Source: Rhizobium leguminosarum bv. trifolii WSM2297
Lineage (GTDB): Bacteria > Pseudomonadota > Alphaproteobacteria > Rhizobiales > Rhizobiaceae
Direction: 5' to 3'
DNA length: 64,000 nucleotides
Assembly (NCBI RefSeq): GCF_000271845.1
Contig: NZ_JH719395.1
Span: 4,330,046-4,394,045, forward strand
Every line of letters starts with the position of its first letter. Position 1 is the stretch's first letter. The notes under the pieces are model-generated. The model saw only the letters and a list, made by a program, of their open reading frames with translations, searched no databases and was not told where the DNA came from. Made by a program: the position numbers and the translations under genes. Below, in pieces: positions 9,378 to 18,754 of the stretch.

Positions 9378-9644
9378 ATGAATGAAGCTGATGCATTGGA
9401 TCTGTTCCAGGCGGCGATCTGGACTGTCCTGATTTCCTCCGGTCCCGCCGTTCTCGCCGCGATGGTGGTGGGTCTCGTCATTGCCTTGATCCAGGCGCTG
9501 ACCCAGGTGCAGGAAGCGACACTGACCTTCGTGCCGAAGATCGTTGCCGTGCTGGTCGTGGTCGGTGTCACAGCGCCCTTCGTCGGCTCGCAGATCTCGA
9601 TTTTCACCAATCTGGTTTTCTCGCGCATACAGTCGGGCTTCTGA
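9378..9644 (+). CDS. fliQ: Flagellar export gate protein FliQ
   Basis: This 88-residue protein has two hydrophobic helices (about residues 15-38 and 52-74), the length and layout of FliQ. The segments AIWTVLISSGPAVLAAMVVG and IALIQALTQVQEATLTFVPK are family-like. With FliP and FliR it forms the export gate of the flagellar type III system. It lies 89 nt after flgD and 88 nt before flhA. Confidence 0.93.
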   Translation: MNEADALDLFQAAIWTVLISSGPAVLAAMVVGLVIALIQALTQVQEATLTFVPKIVAVLVVVGVTAPFVGSQISIFTNLVFSRIQSGF

Positions 9645-9732
9645 GCCACCTTCGCGCAAGCTTCGCCATTTAATTCTCGATCCGAATTGGCGGACCTTAT
9701 GTCCGCTCCTCTCATGAAGAGACGGTATCGTT

Positions 9733-11820
9733 ATGGCGCAACCACCTGCACTCCCCCTTCCGAAAGTCGTCCCGAGTCTGCGCGACGTCGGTTTCGCCCT
9801 CGGCATCATCGGCATCATCTGCATTCTCTTCCTGCCGATCCCGCCGTTCCTGATCGATATGGGGCTGGCCTTCTCGATCGCCTTCTCGGTGCTGATCCTG
9901 ATGGTTGCACTGTGGATCCAGAAACCGCTCGATTTCTCGTCTTTCCCGACCATTCTGCTGATCGCGACGATGACCCGGCTGGCGCTGAACATCGCGACAA
10001 CGCGCGTCATCCTGTCCCACGGCAATGAAGGTCACGATGCAGCCGGCGGCGTCATCGCCGGTTTCGCAAGCCTGGTGATGTCCGGCGACTTCGTCATCGG
10101 TCTGATCGTCTTCCTGATCCTCATCACCATCAACTTCATCGTCATCACCAAGGGCGCCACGCGTATCGCCGAAGTCGGCGCGCGTTTCACCCTCGATGCC
10201 ATCCCGGGCAAGCAGATGTCGATCGACGCCGATCTTTCGGCCGGCATCATCGACGAGAAGGAAGCCCAACGCCGGCGCAGAGAGCTCGAAGAGGAAAGCT
10301 CCTTCTTCGGGGCGATGGACGGTGCCTCGAAATTCGTCCGCGGCGATGCCGTTGCCGGCCTGATCATCACCGCCATCAACGTCTTCGGCGGCATCATCAT
10401 CGGCTACTTCCGCCACGGCATGCCGATCGGCGAGGCGGCCGACGTCTTCGTCAAGCTCTCCGTCGGCGACGGCCTCGTCTCGCAGATGCCGGCCCTCATC
10501 GTCTCGCTCGCCGCCGGTCTTCTCGTCTCGCGCGGCGGCACCACCGGCTCCACCGACCAGGCTGTCGTCAACCAGTTGAGCGGTTACCCCCGCGCGCTCT
10601 CGGTCTCCGCCGTGCTGATGTTCGTGCTCGCCCTGATGCCGGGCCTGCCCTTTGTCCCCTTCGTGATCCTCGGCAGCCTTCTTGCCTTCGGCGCCTGGTT
10701 CATTCCGCGTCAGGTCGAGGCTGAAAACAGGCTTCGCCGCGAGCAGGAGGAAAAAAAGGTCGTCCAGAGCAAGGAGCTGGAAAAGGATTCGGTCAAGTCG
10801 GTGCTGCGGACCTCCGAGATCGAGCTCGCGCTCGGCAAGATGGTCTCGACACGCCTGCTCGGCGCCCACCAGGAGCTCGCCTTCCGCGTCGGCAAGATGC
10901 GCAAGAAGTTCGCCACGCAATACGGTTTCGTCGTGCCCGAGATCAAGGTCACCGACGATATCGCCATCGCCGAGAAGTCCTACCAGATCCGCATCCACGG
11001 CACGACGGTCGCCTCCAACCTGCTGCGCGTCGGCGAAGTCCTGGTTGTCACCGGCGCCGGCCGCCGGCCGAGCATCCCCGGCGACGAGATCCGCGAACCC
11101 GCCTTCGGCATGCCTGCCGTGTCGATCCTCGAAAACTTTGCCGACGATCTGAAACGCGAAGGCTTCCAGCCGATCGACAACGTCTCCGTCGTGCTCACCC
11201 ATATGAGCGAGGTCATCCGCAACAACCTGCCGCAGCTTCTGTCCTACAAGGACGTCAAGGTGCTGATCGATCGCCTCGATCCCGAATACAAGAAGCTCGC
11301 CGACGAGATCTGCTCGTCGCACATGTCTTATTCGGGCCTGCAGGCGGTGCTCAAGCTCCTGCTTGCCGAACGTGTCTCGATCCGCAACCTGCACCTCATT
11401 CTCGAAGCGGTGGCCGAGCTCGCCCCGCATGTCAGGAAGACCGAGCAGATCGTCGAGCATGTCCGCATCCGCATGGCCCAGCAGCTCTGCGGCGACCTTG
11501 CCGACAACGGCGTGCTGCGCGTGCTGAGACTCGGCAGCAAATGGGATCTGGCTTTCCACCAGGCCCTGAAGCGCGACGCCAAGGGCGAGGTGATCGAATT
11601 CGACATCGACCCGCGCAGCCTGGAAGAATTCAGCGAGCAGGCCACCAAAGTTATCCGTGAGTTCATGGATCGCGGCCTGCCATTCGCCCTTGTCACGTCG
11701 CCGGAAACACGCTCCTATGTGCGCATGATCATCGAACGGCTGTTCGCCACGCTCCCGGTCCTGTCGCATGTCGAACTGGCCAAGGGCATCGAGATAAAGA
11801 TTTTGGGCTCTATTTCATGA
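9733..11820 (+). CDS. flhA: Flagellar export protein FlhA
   Basis: At 695 residues this is the usual length for FlhA. The N-terminal half holds about eight membrane helices and the FHIPEP-type loop ([16 protein letters not shown], then [20 protein letters not shown]). The C-terminal half (from about residue 345) is the cytoplasmic ring that docks chaperone-substrate complexes. FlhA couples proton flow to export. The stop overlaps the fliR start (ATGA at 11817). Confidence 0.95.
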   Translation: MAQPPALPLPKVVPSLRDVGFALGIIGIICILFLPIPPFLIDMGLAFSIAFSVLILMVALWIQKPLDFSSFPTILLIATMTRLALNIATTRVILSHGNEGHDAAGGVIAGFASLVMSGDFVIGLIVFLILITINFIVITKGATRIAEVGARFTLDAIPGKQMSIDADLSAGIIDEKEAQRRRRELEEESSFFGAMDGASKFVRGDAVAGLIITAINVFGGIIIGYFRHGMPIGEAADVFVKLSVGDGLVSQMPALIVSLAAGLLVSRGGTTGSTDQAVVNQLSGYPRALSVSAVLMFVLALMPGLPFVPFVILGSLLAFGAWFIPRQVEAENRLRREQEEKKVVQSKELEKDSVKSVLRTSEIELALGKMVSTRLLGAHQELAFRVGKMRKKFATQYGFVVPEIKVTDDIAIAEKSYQIRIHGTTVASNLLRVGEVLVVTGAGRRPSIPGDEIREPAFGMPAVSILENFADDLKREGFQPIDNVSVVLTHMSEVIRNNLPQLLSYKDVKVLIDRLDPEYKKLADEICSSHMSYSGLQAVLKLLLAERVSIRNLHLILEAVAELAPHVRKTEQIVEHVRIRMAQQLCGDLADNGVLRVLRLGSKWDLAFHQALKRDAKGEVIEFDIDPRSLEEFSEQATKVIREFMDRGLPFALVTSPETRSYVRMIIERLFATLPVLSHVELAKGIEIKILGSIS

Positions 11821-12569
11821 TAACAGACCCGCAAGGGACCGTTCTCGCGCTGTTTCTGGTTTTCTGCCGGATCGGTGGCTGTGTGCTGGCTCTTCCGGGT
11901 TTTTCCTCGGCGCGCGTGCCCGACCAGTTGCGCGTCTTCATCGCCGGGGCGCTGTCGATTGCCGTCATGCCGCTGCTCTGGGACACTGTCTATCCCGCCG
12001 TTCACACCAGTTCCGGGACCTATATCGGCCTGATTTTCAGCGAATCGCTGATCGGCGTGATGTACGGCATGCTGGCGCGGATTTACACCCTCGGCATGCA
12101 GTTCGCCGCGACGATCCTTGCCACGATGGTCGGCTATACCCAGCCGGGGTCGGCAGACATCATCGAAGACACGCCGGAGAGCAGTCTGTCCGGCTTCATC
12201 ACCTTTGCCGGCATCATGATTCTCTTCATCATGGATTTCCATCACATCGTCTTCCGAGCGCTGATGGATTCCTACACCACCATGCCCTTCGGCGGCCTGA
12301 TGCAGATGCGCGCGACGCTGATCTCCTTTACCGATACGCTGGAGCAGACCACCTACATCATGCTGCGGCTGTCGAGCCCGTTTTTGATCTACGGCCTGAT
12401 CTTCAACGTCTCGATCGGCTTCATCAACAAGCTGGCGCCGCAGATCCCGGTCTACTTCATCTCCACACCCTACCTGCTGATGGGCGGGCTATTCCTGATC
12501 TATTTCTCGATTGCGGCGTTGGTCAGCCAGTTCGGCCAGTCCTTCGGCTCGATCTATATCGGGCGATGA
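11817..12569 (+). CDS. fliR: Flagellar export gate protein FliR
   Basis: The 250-residue protein has about six membrane helices and FliR-like segments ([21 protein letters not shown] near the start, shortened here; [33 protein letters not shown]). FliR belongs to the P5Q4R1 export gate. It overlaps flhA by 4 nt. The next start is 7 nt downstream, so the following small genes are in the same transcript. Confidence 0.94.
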   Translation: MITDPQGTVLALFLVFCRIGGCVLALPGFSSARVPDQLRVFIAGALSIAVMPLLWDTVYPAVHTSSGTYIGLIFSESLIGVMYGMLARIYTLGMQFAATILATMVGYTQPGSADIIEDTPESSLSGFITFAGIMILFIMDFHHIVFRALMDSYTTMPFGGLMQMRATLISFTDTLEQTTYIMLRLSSPFLIYGLIFNVSIGFINKLAPQIPVYFISTPYLLMGGLFLIYFSIAALVSQFGQSFGSIYIGR

Positions 12570-12576
12570 GGCTGTC

Positions 12577-12990
12577 ATGGTCGAGAAGAACCGTTCCCAG
12601 AAGCTCAAGCGACTGCTCTCGGTGCAGCGGCATATCGAAAGGATGGCCGAGAACGATCTGGCCGAAACCAGCCGCCAACGTGTCGAAGTCAATGTGGCGA
12701 TGGACGACGTCATCCTCGCGCTCGGCTCGATGGATCCCGTCCACCATGCCTTCTCGCAGAATTACGCCGACCGATTCGGCAGGCTCTCCATCAAGGACAA
12801 GCAGCTGACCGGCATGCAGGAGGTCCACGAGATGCGGCTGGCGCGCGAGCGCGCCAAGGGCGACCGTTTCGAAGAAGGCATGAAGGAGGCCCTTGAGGCC
12901 GAGCGCCGCGAGGCCGACGACAATGCCGTCTATGATGTCATCGATCAGCAATTCGCAACGCCAGCCTCCAGCAAGCTTCGAAACCCATAG
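12577..12990 (+). CDS. Small coiled-coil protein, possible FliJ-type export chaperone
   Basis: I choose ATG 12577 (VEKNRSQKLKRLL follows) over an upstream ATG inside fliR. The 137-residue product is almost entirely helical and strongly charged, with heptad-like spacing across residues 5-115. It begins with a KLKRLLSVQRHIERMAE segment that resembles the N-terminal coil of FliJ. FliJ links the export ATPase ring to FlhA and escorts some chaperones. The position 7 nt after fliR supports a flagellar role. The assignment rests on architecture and place only; a different coiled-coil export factor is possible. Confidence 0.55.
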   Translation: MVEKNRSQKLKRLLSVQRHIERMAENDLAETSRQRVEVNVAMDDVILALGSMDPVHHAFSQNYADRFGRLSIKDKQLTGMQEVHEMRLARERAKGDRFEEGMKEALEAERREADDNAVYDVIDQQFATPASSKLRNP

Positions 12991-13021
12991 TCGTTACGAT
13001 CTTAATTTAGAGGATTGTAAC

Positions 13022-13585
13022 GTGGCTATTTCGCCCCCCAGTGATCTGGTCCTGGACGTTGTCAAAGCTGCCGACCCCATGGAGGTTCAGGCGGCCCAGG
13101 AAAAATTGAAGGCAAATCGTGCGGCCTTTGCCGCAACGAGCCTCGCCGAGAACGGCAAGGGCTTCTCCAATACGGTCGATGTTCTCGACCATATCGGCGA
13201 GAAGAGCGGCCTCAACAACATCCAGAACCGTGCCAAGGCTGAGGAAGTGCCGGAAAGCTACCGGAAATTCGAGGCTATGGTTCTGCAGAATTTCGTCAAG
13301 TCCATGCTGCCGAGCGAAAGCGAGGAGGTCTACGGCAAGGGCGCGACCGGCGATATCTGGAAAGGCATGATGGCCGAGCAGCTCGGCAACACCATGGCCA
13401 AGGGTGATGGCATCGGCATCGCCAAGCAGATGTACAGCGAGCAGCTGCGCCGGCAGGAAGGCAAGGTCGTCAATGCCTCGACCGATGATCATGACCGCAA
13501 CACCGCGATCAGCATGATCGACGACTTCCAGCGCAAGACCTTTGGCACGCCGACGGCCGACGCCAAGACCGATAGAACCGGATGA
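13022..13585 (+). CDS. Rod-binding domain protein (CheL-like, FlgJ N-terminal type)
   Basis: The best start is GTG 13022, preceded by tagagg; a longer reading from 12893 overlaps the previous gene without a ribosome site. The 187-residue product has the rod-binding signature in its middle: YRKFEAMVLQNFVKSMLP, then GDIWKGMMAEQLGNTMAKGDGIGIA. This is the N-terminal half of enterobacterial FlgJ. The muramidase half of FlgJ is absent, and the separate transglycosylase at 2513-3091 could supply that activity. In Caulobacter the equivalent single-domain protein is CheL. It would cap the rod during assembly in the periplasm. Confidence 0.75.
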   Translation: MAISPPSDLVLDVVKAADPMEVQAAQEKLKANRAAFAATSLAENGKGFSNTVDVLDHIGEKSGLNNIQNRAKAEEVPESYRKFEAMVLQNFVKSMLPSESEEVYGKGATGDIWKGMMAEQLGNTMAKGDGIGIAKQMYSEQLRRQEGKVVNASTDDHDRNTAISMIDDFQRKTFGTPTADAKTDRTG

Positions 13586-13631
13586 TTTTAGGCCCGTTGG
13601 CCTAATCTGAATCCTGTTCTCACTCAAATAG

Positions 13632-13684
13632 TTAGAGCACGATGTCGTGCGAATGCCGCGCATTCTTTTCGGCATCACGCTCCA
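13632..13684. repeat. Imperfect interspersed palindrome before the FlgN-like gene
   Basis: GAGCACGATG at about 13634-13643 and CATCACGCTC at about 13673-13682 form an imperfect inverted repeat around a GC-rich middle (GAATGCCGCGCATTC is itself palindromic). Elements with the pattern GAGCRYGATG...CATCACGCTC are, from memory, widely scattered in Rhizobium chromosomes. Only one copy was noticed in this window. Confidence 0.5.
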
Positions 13685-13707
13685 AGCGACGCATAACCGA
13701 GGGTACA

Positions 13708-14073
13708 ATGGAAATAGTTTCGAACGAATACAGGATCAAATCCGTTCTCGGACGCCTCGAAATGATCATCGACAATGAGAACACCCGGATCGGCAGCGAT
13801 CCGCAGTTCGATCTCAAGGTCTCCAATGCGCATAAGAGCCGCTGCCTCTACGAGCTGTCGATGCTCTTCCGCGACACCGATCCAGCCGAGCTTGCCGCTG
13901 CCCATCTCGATCAGCTGCATGGCCTGAAGAAGAAGCTGGTTCTCAATGCCCGTCGGGTCGAGGCGCATCTCGAAGCGGTCCGCGCGGTTGCCGATCTGCT
14001 GAAGAACGCCGTTCAGGACGCCGATGCCGACGGCACCTATTCCCAGGAACAATTCGCCGCGCGTGGAAACTGA
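13708..14073 (+). CDS. FlgN-like export chaperone (probable)
   Basis: I start at ATG 13708 (EIVSNEYRIKSVL follows); an upstream ATG at 13642 runs through the repeat element. The 121-residue protein is helical. Its C-terminal half (HGLKKKLVLNARRVEAHLEA, then VRAVADLLKNAVQDADADGTYSQE) resembles the FlgN pattern of a long coil with asparagine-alanine-arginine followed by a short Tyr-containing end. FlgN escorts FlgK and FlgL, which are encoded 6 kb upstream and would otherwise lack a chaperone here. The stop shares one base with the next start. Similarity is weak by eye. Confidence 0.55.
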   Translation: MEIVSNEYRIKSVLGRLEMIIDNENTRIGSDPQFDLKVSNAHKSRCLYELSMLFRDTDPAELAAAHLDQLHGLKKKLVLNARRVEAHLEAVRAVADLLKNAVQDADADGTYSQEQFAARGN

Positions 14074-14612
14074 TGATCAAGCTCGTCCTCACCGGTGTCT
14101 GGGTTTGCGCCATCACCTTGGCATCGGTCTATTTCTCGGTGTACCTGGCGACTGCGCCGGCGCCCGCGGCATCCGATTCCAAGCAGAGCGCCCTCGAACT
14201 GGTGAAGGGTGAAACCATCACGGTACCGATCATCGGTAACGGCGCGATCACCGGCTACTTCCTCGGCCGCGTTTCCTTCATGATGAACAAGGAGATGCTG
14301 AAGGGCGTGACGCTGCCGCTGGCCGAGATGACCACGGACGAGCTTTTCAGCTTGCTCGTCGGCAACAAGATGGTCGATATCGCCCACATCAAATCCTTCG
14401 ATCCGAAGGCCTTCCGCGAAGAGATCAAGAAGGGCATGAACGAGCGCCTCGGCGGCGAATATGTCGCCGACGTGATGCTGGAGCAGCTCGACTATCTCTC
14501 CAAGGACGATGTGAAGGAAAGCTCCGCCGGGCAACCGAAAAAGGTGGGCAAACCGGTCAGCATCGTCGAGACCGCACCGGCTGGCGAAGCGCCGGCTCCG
14601 GCCGCACACTAG
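14073..14612 (+). CDS. motF: Membrane-anchored motility protein, probable FliL paralogue MotF
   Basis: The 179-residue protein has one N-terminal membrane helix (about residues 3-26) and a periplasmic domain with a FliL-like beta-strand and helix pattern (TITVPIIGNGAITGYFLGRVSF; DKKVDIAHIK-like; FREEIKKGMNERLG), then a Pro/Ala-rich tail. In S. meliloti the last gene of this flagellar block is, as I recall, SMc03057, renamed MotF, a FliL paralogue acting on the stator. Here the equivalent gene is also the last one before a terminator. The symbol rests on that positional match and is not certain. Confidence 0.6.
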   Translation: MIKLVLTGVWVCAITLASVYFSVYLATAPAPAASDSKQSALELVKGETITVPIIGNGAITGYFLGRVSFMMNKEMLKGVTLPLAEMTTDELFSLLVGNKMVDIAHIKSFDPKAFREEIKKGMNERLGGEYVADVMLEQLDYLSKDDVKESSAGQPKKVGKPVSIVETAPAGEAPAPAAH

Positions 14613-14632
14613 ATATTACAGTATCATCGACG

Positions 14633-14658
14633 AAAACGGCGCCGCAGGGCGCCGTTTT
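14633..14658 (+). terminator. Strong terminator closing the flagellar run
   Basis: AAAACGGCGCC (14633-14643) pairs with GGCGCCGTTTT (14648-14658) across GCAG, followed by more T. It lies 20 nt past the last flagellar gene and works as an intrinsic terminator on the + strand. Confidence 0.9.
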
Positions 14659-14898
14659 TCGTTTGGCCGGAGTGGTTAACAAACCACTTATGCGAGCATG
14701 GAAATTCAAGGAATTTTCCTAAGGGTTGTTTGAAACCGTCCTGTTATACCACTCTCACAGCTTGGCATGTGCCGCTTCCGAAATCGGGGCGACGCCGTCA
14801 CGGCGGGACGCGACCGGTGCTTTCGAGAGCCGGTGCGGAGGTGTGGGCTTGTTTTCCGGGATGTCGGGCGGATGAAGCATCCTCGGCAGGAGGTAGGA

Positions 14899-15738
14899 AT
14901 GAATCTGATTGCAAACTTCGCGGTGCTCGCATCGCGGCGGACGATCTTCGATCTGCCGGTCTGCGATCTCGGCTGGGACGACGCCCTCGTTTTCATCAAC
15001 GAGCTGGCCTCCATTCCCGTCGGCCAGACCGTGGTTTGCTTCGTCAACGCCCACAACATGCTGACCGCGCTGCGCGACGACGAATACTACCGGATCATGT
15101 CGCACAATCTGGTGCTGCCGGATGGCATCGGCCTCAACATCGCATCGCAGATCGCCCATGGTTCGCCCTTTCCCGCCAACCTGAACGGCACCGATTTCGT
15201 GCCGGCCTTCCTCACCTTCATGGAGCCCCCGCGCCGCATTGGTCTCATCGGCGGCACGCGTTCGGTGGTCGAGGCGGCGGCGGAAAATTTCCGCAGGCAT
15301 ACACCCTGGCACGAATTCATCGTCGTTTCCGACGGTTATTTCGACAAGGTCGATTCATCCGCGGTGACCGAGGAGATCGAGCGCCAGAAACTCGATATCC
15401 TGATCGTCGGCATGGGAACACCGCTGCAGGAGAAATGGGTCCACGACAATATCCGTGCCGATCATGCCCGCCTGGTGCTGACGGTCGGCGCTCTCTTCGA
15501 CTTCGTCTCCGGCGCCGTGCCGCGCGCACCGAAGACGGTGCGGATGATGCGCCTGGAATGGGCCTATCGCATGATGCAGGAACCGTCGCGCCTCTGGCGC
15601 CGCTACGTCATCGGCATCCCGATCTTCCTTTTCCATGTCCTGCGCTACCGCTTCCAACGGCGTGAAAGAATTCTCAGCCAGCCGGAAGAGCATCACACCG
15701 TGCTGCAGCCGCCGTCGGATCATAAGAAGGCGAGCTAG
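14899..15738 (+). CDS. WecG/TagA/CpsF-family glycosyltransferase (GT26)
   Basis: I start at ATG 14899 because AGGAGGT lies just upstream; the longer frame from 14767 has no such site. The 279-residue product carries the family motifs in order: NAHNMLTALRDDEY, LPDGIGLN, NGTDF, GLIGGTRS, VGMGTPLQEKWV, and VGALFDFVSGAVPRAPK. Such enzymes transfer a sugar (often ManNAc or an aminosugar) from a nucleotide donor to a lipid-linked acceptor at the membrane face during surface polysaccharide synthesis. A chain-length protein follows at 15930, which supports that use. A role in decorating flagella cannot be excluded, since the flagellar block ends 290 nt upstream. Confidence 0.88.
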   Translation: MNLIANFAVLASRRTIFDLPVCDLGWDDALVFINELASIPVGQTVVCFVNAHNMLTALRDDEYYRIMSHNLVLPDGIGLNIASQIAHGSPFPANLNGTDFVPAFLTFMEPPRRIGLIGGTRSVVEAAAENFRRHTPWHEFIVVSDGYFDKVDSSAVTEEIERQKLDILIVGMGTPLQEKWVHDNIRADHARLVLTVGALFDFVSGAVPRAPKTVRMMRLEWAYRMMQEPSRLWRRYVIGIPIFLFHVLRYRFQRRERILSQPEEHHTVLQPPSDHKKAS

Positions 15739-15929
15739 CTGACGCGCAGCCGGTCTTTCCAAGGACGCCGTCGCACTCTGCAACGCATCTTTGAATCGTT
15801 TTCGATCCGAGGAGCGATGCTCAGTTCTTACACGCTGCGGTTAACCATTTCTTTGCCATGAATATTTAGACTGGCTTAATCATCTGCATCCGTGCCGATG
15901 AGCGAATTCGGCCATCCTGTGCATGAGAT

Positions 15930-17729
15930 GTGGCGCAAATGTACGATATCAGGGCCAGAAGCAGCTTTCACGATCGCGCGGCCACCCGGCCGGCGGTGTC
16001 CGCACCGGCGCGCGTGCATGACAATCGCTATGATGGGCCCCGGTCGAATCGCCCGGATATCGCGCCGCCCGAGGCCGAACTGCTGCGCGCCATCGGCCGC
16101 GCGCTGGAAGAGCAGCGCGAAAAAGCGGCGCGCCCGGCGCCGCTGGTCGATCGCATCGAAACCATCCTCGGCAATCGCCTGCGGGCCGCCAATGATGTCG
16201 GCCATCCGCTTCCTCAGGAACAGCCGTACCGTGAAGAACTGGCTGCTCCGGTCAGCGAGCCGATGATCTCGCCCGAAACGCCGGCTGTCATTCGCGAGGA
16301 ACCGGCCGAGCCCCGCCCGGCAGCACCACGCCATCGCCTCGGCGGCAGTGCTCTGGCGATGACGGTCGCCGCTGCGACGATCATCGGCGCCGGCCTGCCG
16401 GCGCTGATGCCGGCTTCGCCGGCCCTCTACCGTGCCGAAGCGACGCTTGCGGTAAAGACCGATGCCGCAAGCCGGGCCGCCTTTACCCAGGCTGCAGCGA
16501 AAGGGCTGATGTCGGCTCGGGTGGCTGCTTCGACGGTCGCCGCCCTGAAACTCGATCGCGATCCTGAATTTGCCGGCCCGGGGGCCAATGCGCTTGGCGT
16601 TGCGCTCGATCTGCTCTCGGCGACCGGTGCTGCTGCCGATCCGGCCTCGCGCGCCGAGGCAACCTTGAAACATGCTGTCGAGATCCTGCCCGATGCCGTC
16701 GCCGGCACGATCCTCGTGCGGGTGACGACCGGCGACAGCCGCAAATCCATGCGCATCGCCGCAAGGCTTGCCGAAGTGGCCTCCCCAGCCGGCGGACCCG
16801 GCGGTAACGCCGAAACCGACGCCGCCTTGCGCAAGGCCTATGACGAGGCGAAGGCGGAACTTGCAGCCTTCACGGCAAAGAGCGGCGAGGGTAACGTCAA
16901 GGTGGCGGTCGATCTTCGCCACCAGATCGACCGGCTCGATGCCGATCTGAAACAGGCCGACCAGACGATCCTCGACGCCAAGGCGCAAGCCGACCGGCTC
17001 AAGACCGCAAAACTTGCCGGGGTGCTCGACGGTTCGCTGCCCGCCGATATGCTCTCGCCGGCGCTGCAGGACTGGCGCGACAAATATGCAGTCGCCAGGA
17101 CGGCACTTGCGCAGCTTTCGGCCGAACTCGGCCCGCGCCATCCGCGGCTGTTGCAGCAGCAGGCCGAAACCGATGGCCTGAAGGAGAATATGGGCAAGGA
17201 GCTTACCCGTCTTGCCCAGGCCGCCAACGTCGCCGCCAAGGCTGCCGTCGATGCGCGCAAGGGCCTGAACGACCGGCGCAACACGCTGATCGCACAAAGC
17301 CGGGATACCGGCGTCGAACTTGCCCGGCTGACCGAGCTTAGCGAGAAGGCGACCGCCGCGCGTTCGCGCCTGGAAGATGCGGCCCCCGGCTCGGCGGGAA
17401 CGGCCGCCGATGGTCATATCACGCTGATGAAGCCGGCAATGGCAACGGCGGTATCGGCGCCCGACGGCCTGACCGGCCGGTCGCTGGCCGGCGCTGCCGC
17501 GGGTCTCGCCGCCGGTCTTGCTGCGGCCTTCCTGCTGCGCCTGCGTAAACCCAGGGCCGCAGCCGACGAGGAAATGCCGCTATCCCAACCGCTGTCTTCG
17601 GAGCCGCCGCCGGCACCGCAACCGGTCCCGACCACGGTCGACGAGATGGAGGCGCTGCGCTCCGAAATCTCCGGCCTGCGCGACCGGCTTCTTGTTCATG
17701 GCCTCGACGCACGGCAGCCGCTGCGCTGA
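15930..17729 (+). CDS. Wzz/GumC-like polysaccharide chain-length (co-polymerase) protein
   Basis: The start is GTG 15930 or ATG 15939; neither has a strong ribosome site. The 599-residue product has an unusual cytoplasmic N-terminal extension (about 1-135, rich in Pro/Arg/Glu), a first membrane helix (about 140-160), a long periplasmic coiled coil (about 290-490), and a second membrane helix (about 510-530). The coil contains LGPRHPRLLQQQAE, the hallmark of GumC/ExoP-type co-polymerases. A Pro-rich cytoplasmic tail ends the protein. There is no Walker-A tyrosine-kinase domain, so any kinase partner is elsewhere. The preceding glycosyltransferase suggests a joint role in exopolysaccharide export. 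Confidence 0.75.
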   Translation: MAQMYDIRARSSFHDRAATRPAVSAPARVHDNRYDGPRSNRPDIAPPEAELLRAIGRALEEQREKAARPAPLVDRIETILGNRLRAANDVGHPLPQEQPYREELAAPVSEPMISPETPAVIREEPAEPRPAAPRHRLGGSALAMTVAAATIIGAGLPALMPASPALYRAEATLAVKTDAASRAAFTQAAAKGLMSARVAASTVAALKLDRDPEFAGPGANALGVALDLLSATGAAADPASRAEATLKHAVEILPDAVAGTILVRVTTGDSRKSMRIAARLAEVASPAGGPGGNAETDAALRKAYDEAKAELAAFTAKSGEGNVKVAVDLRHQIDRLDADLKQADQTILDAKAQADRLKTAKLAGVLDGSLPADMLSPALQDWRDKYAVARTALAQLSAELGPRHPRLLQQQAETDGLKENMGKELTRLAQAANVAAKAAVDARKGLNDRRNTLIAQSRDTGVELARLTELSEKATAARSRLEDAAPGSAGTAADGHITLMKPAMATAVSAPDGLTGRSLAGAAAGLAAGLAAAFLLRLRKPRAAADEEMPLSQPLSSEPPPAPQPVPTTVDEMEALRSEISGLRDRLLVHGLDARQPLR

Positions 17730-17850
17730 CCGAAACATTTCCTTGCATTTTTGATATTGCCTTGCTGCTTTCCGACAGGATAGGGCGTTAGCGGGCATTT
17801 GACGCTCGCCGACTATCCATAGATTGGCGCGAAACAGGGCGGAGAGACGC

Positions 17851-18750
17851 GTGACGACAGTAATCGACGGCAAGAACGTAGCTGCATCGGTCATTCAGAC
17901 GGTCAAGAGTGCGACGGCAGCGCTGGAAAAGAGCAGCGGCGTCACCGCCGGCCTTGCGGTTGTCATCGTTGGTGACGATCCGGCAAGTCACGCCTATGTC
18001 GGCTCCAAGGGCCGCATGGCCAAGGAATGCGGCTTCAAATCGGTCCAGCACACGCTGCCGGCCGAGACCAGCCAGGAGGAGCTGGCAGCCCTGGTCGCCA
18101 CCCTCAACGCCGATCCGTCGATCCACGGCATCCTGGTGCAATTGCCGCTGCCGAAGCCGCTCGACAGCGAGCCGATCATCCAGTCGATCCTGCCGGAAAA
18201 GGATGTCGACGGCCTGAGCATCGCCAATGCCGGCAAGCTTGCCATCGGCGACCTGAAGACCGGACTGGTCTCCTGCACGCCGGCCGGCGCCATGGTCTTC
18301 GTCCGCCGCACCCATGGCGAGGATCTCTCCGGCCTCAACGCCGTCGTCATCGGCCGCTCCAATCTGTTCGGCAAGCCGATGGCGCAATTGCTGCTCAACG
18401 CCAATGCGACGGTGACGATCGCACATTCAAGAACCAAGAACCTCGCCGAGGTCTGCCGCAATGCCGATATTCTGGTCGCCGCCGTCGGCCGGCCGGAAAT
18501 GGTCAAGGCCGATTGGGTCAAGCCGGGCGCGACGGTCATCGACGTCGGCATCAACCGCGTGGCAGCCCCCGAAAGAGGTGAGGGCAAGACCCGGCTCGTC
18601 GGCGACGTCGCCTTCGAGGAGGTCTTTGCGGTCGCCAGCACCATCACCCCGGTTCCGGGCGGCGTCGGGCCGATGACCATTGCCATGCTGATGGCCAATA
18701 CGGTCATCGCCGCGCATCGCGCCGCAGGGCAAACGCCGCCGCAATTTTGA
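17851..18750 (+). CDS. folD: FolD: methylene-THF dehydrogenase / methenyl-THF cyclohydrolase
   Basis: I prefer GTG 17851 ([13 protein letters not shown]) with ggagag before it, giving 299 residues, the common length in rhizobia; a TTG at 17824 would add nine residues. FolD interconverts methylene-, methenyl- and formyl-tetrahydrofolate with NADP. Visible motifs are [19 protein letters not shown] with the catalytic Tyr/Lys pair, [10 protein letters not shown], the NADP loop [17 protein letters not shown], and the end [19 protein letters not shown]. It converges on aglR with only 4 nt between stops. Confidence 0.96.
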   Translation: MTTVIDGKNVAASVIQTVKSATAALEKSSGVTAGLAVVIVGDDPASHAYVGSKGRMAKECGFKSVQHTLPAETSQEELAALVATLNADPSIHGILVQLPLPKPLDSEPIIQSILPEKDVDGLSIANAGKLAIGDLKTGLVSCTPAGAMVFVRRTHGEDLSGLNAVVIGRSNLFGKPMAQLLLNANATVTIAHSRTKNLAEVCRNADILVAAVGRPEMVKADWVKPGATVIDVGINRVAAPERGEGKTRLVGDVAFEEVFAVASTITPVPGGVGPMTIAMLMANTVIAAHRAAGQTPPQF

Positions 18751-18754
18751 TCCA

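Noticed and set aside
9712..11769. 685-codon open frame antisense to flhA, and similar long antisense frames opposite flgK, edd, aglA and the chemoreceptors
   Set aside because: High-GC genes leave the opposite strand open. The translations are Arg/Asp/His/Gly-rich with no domain, and the sense frames are clear family members.
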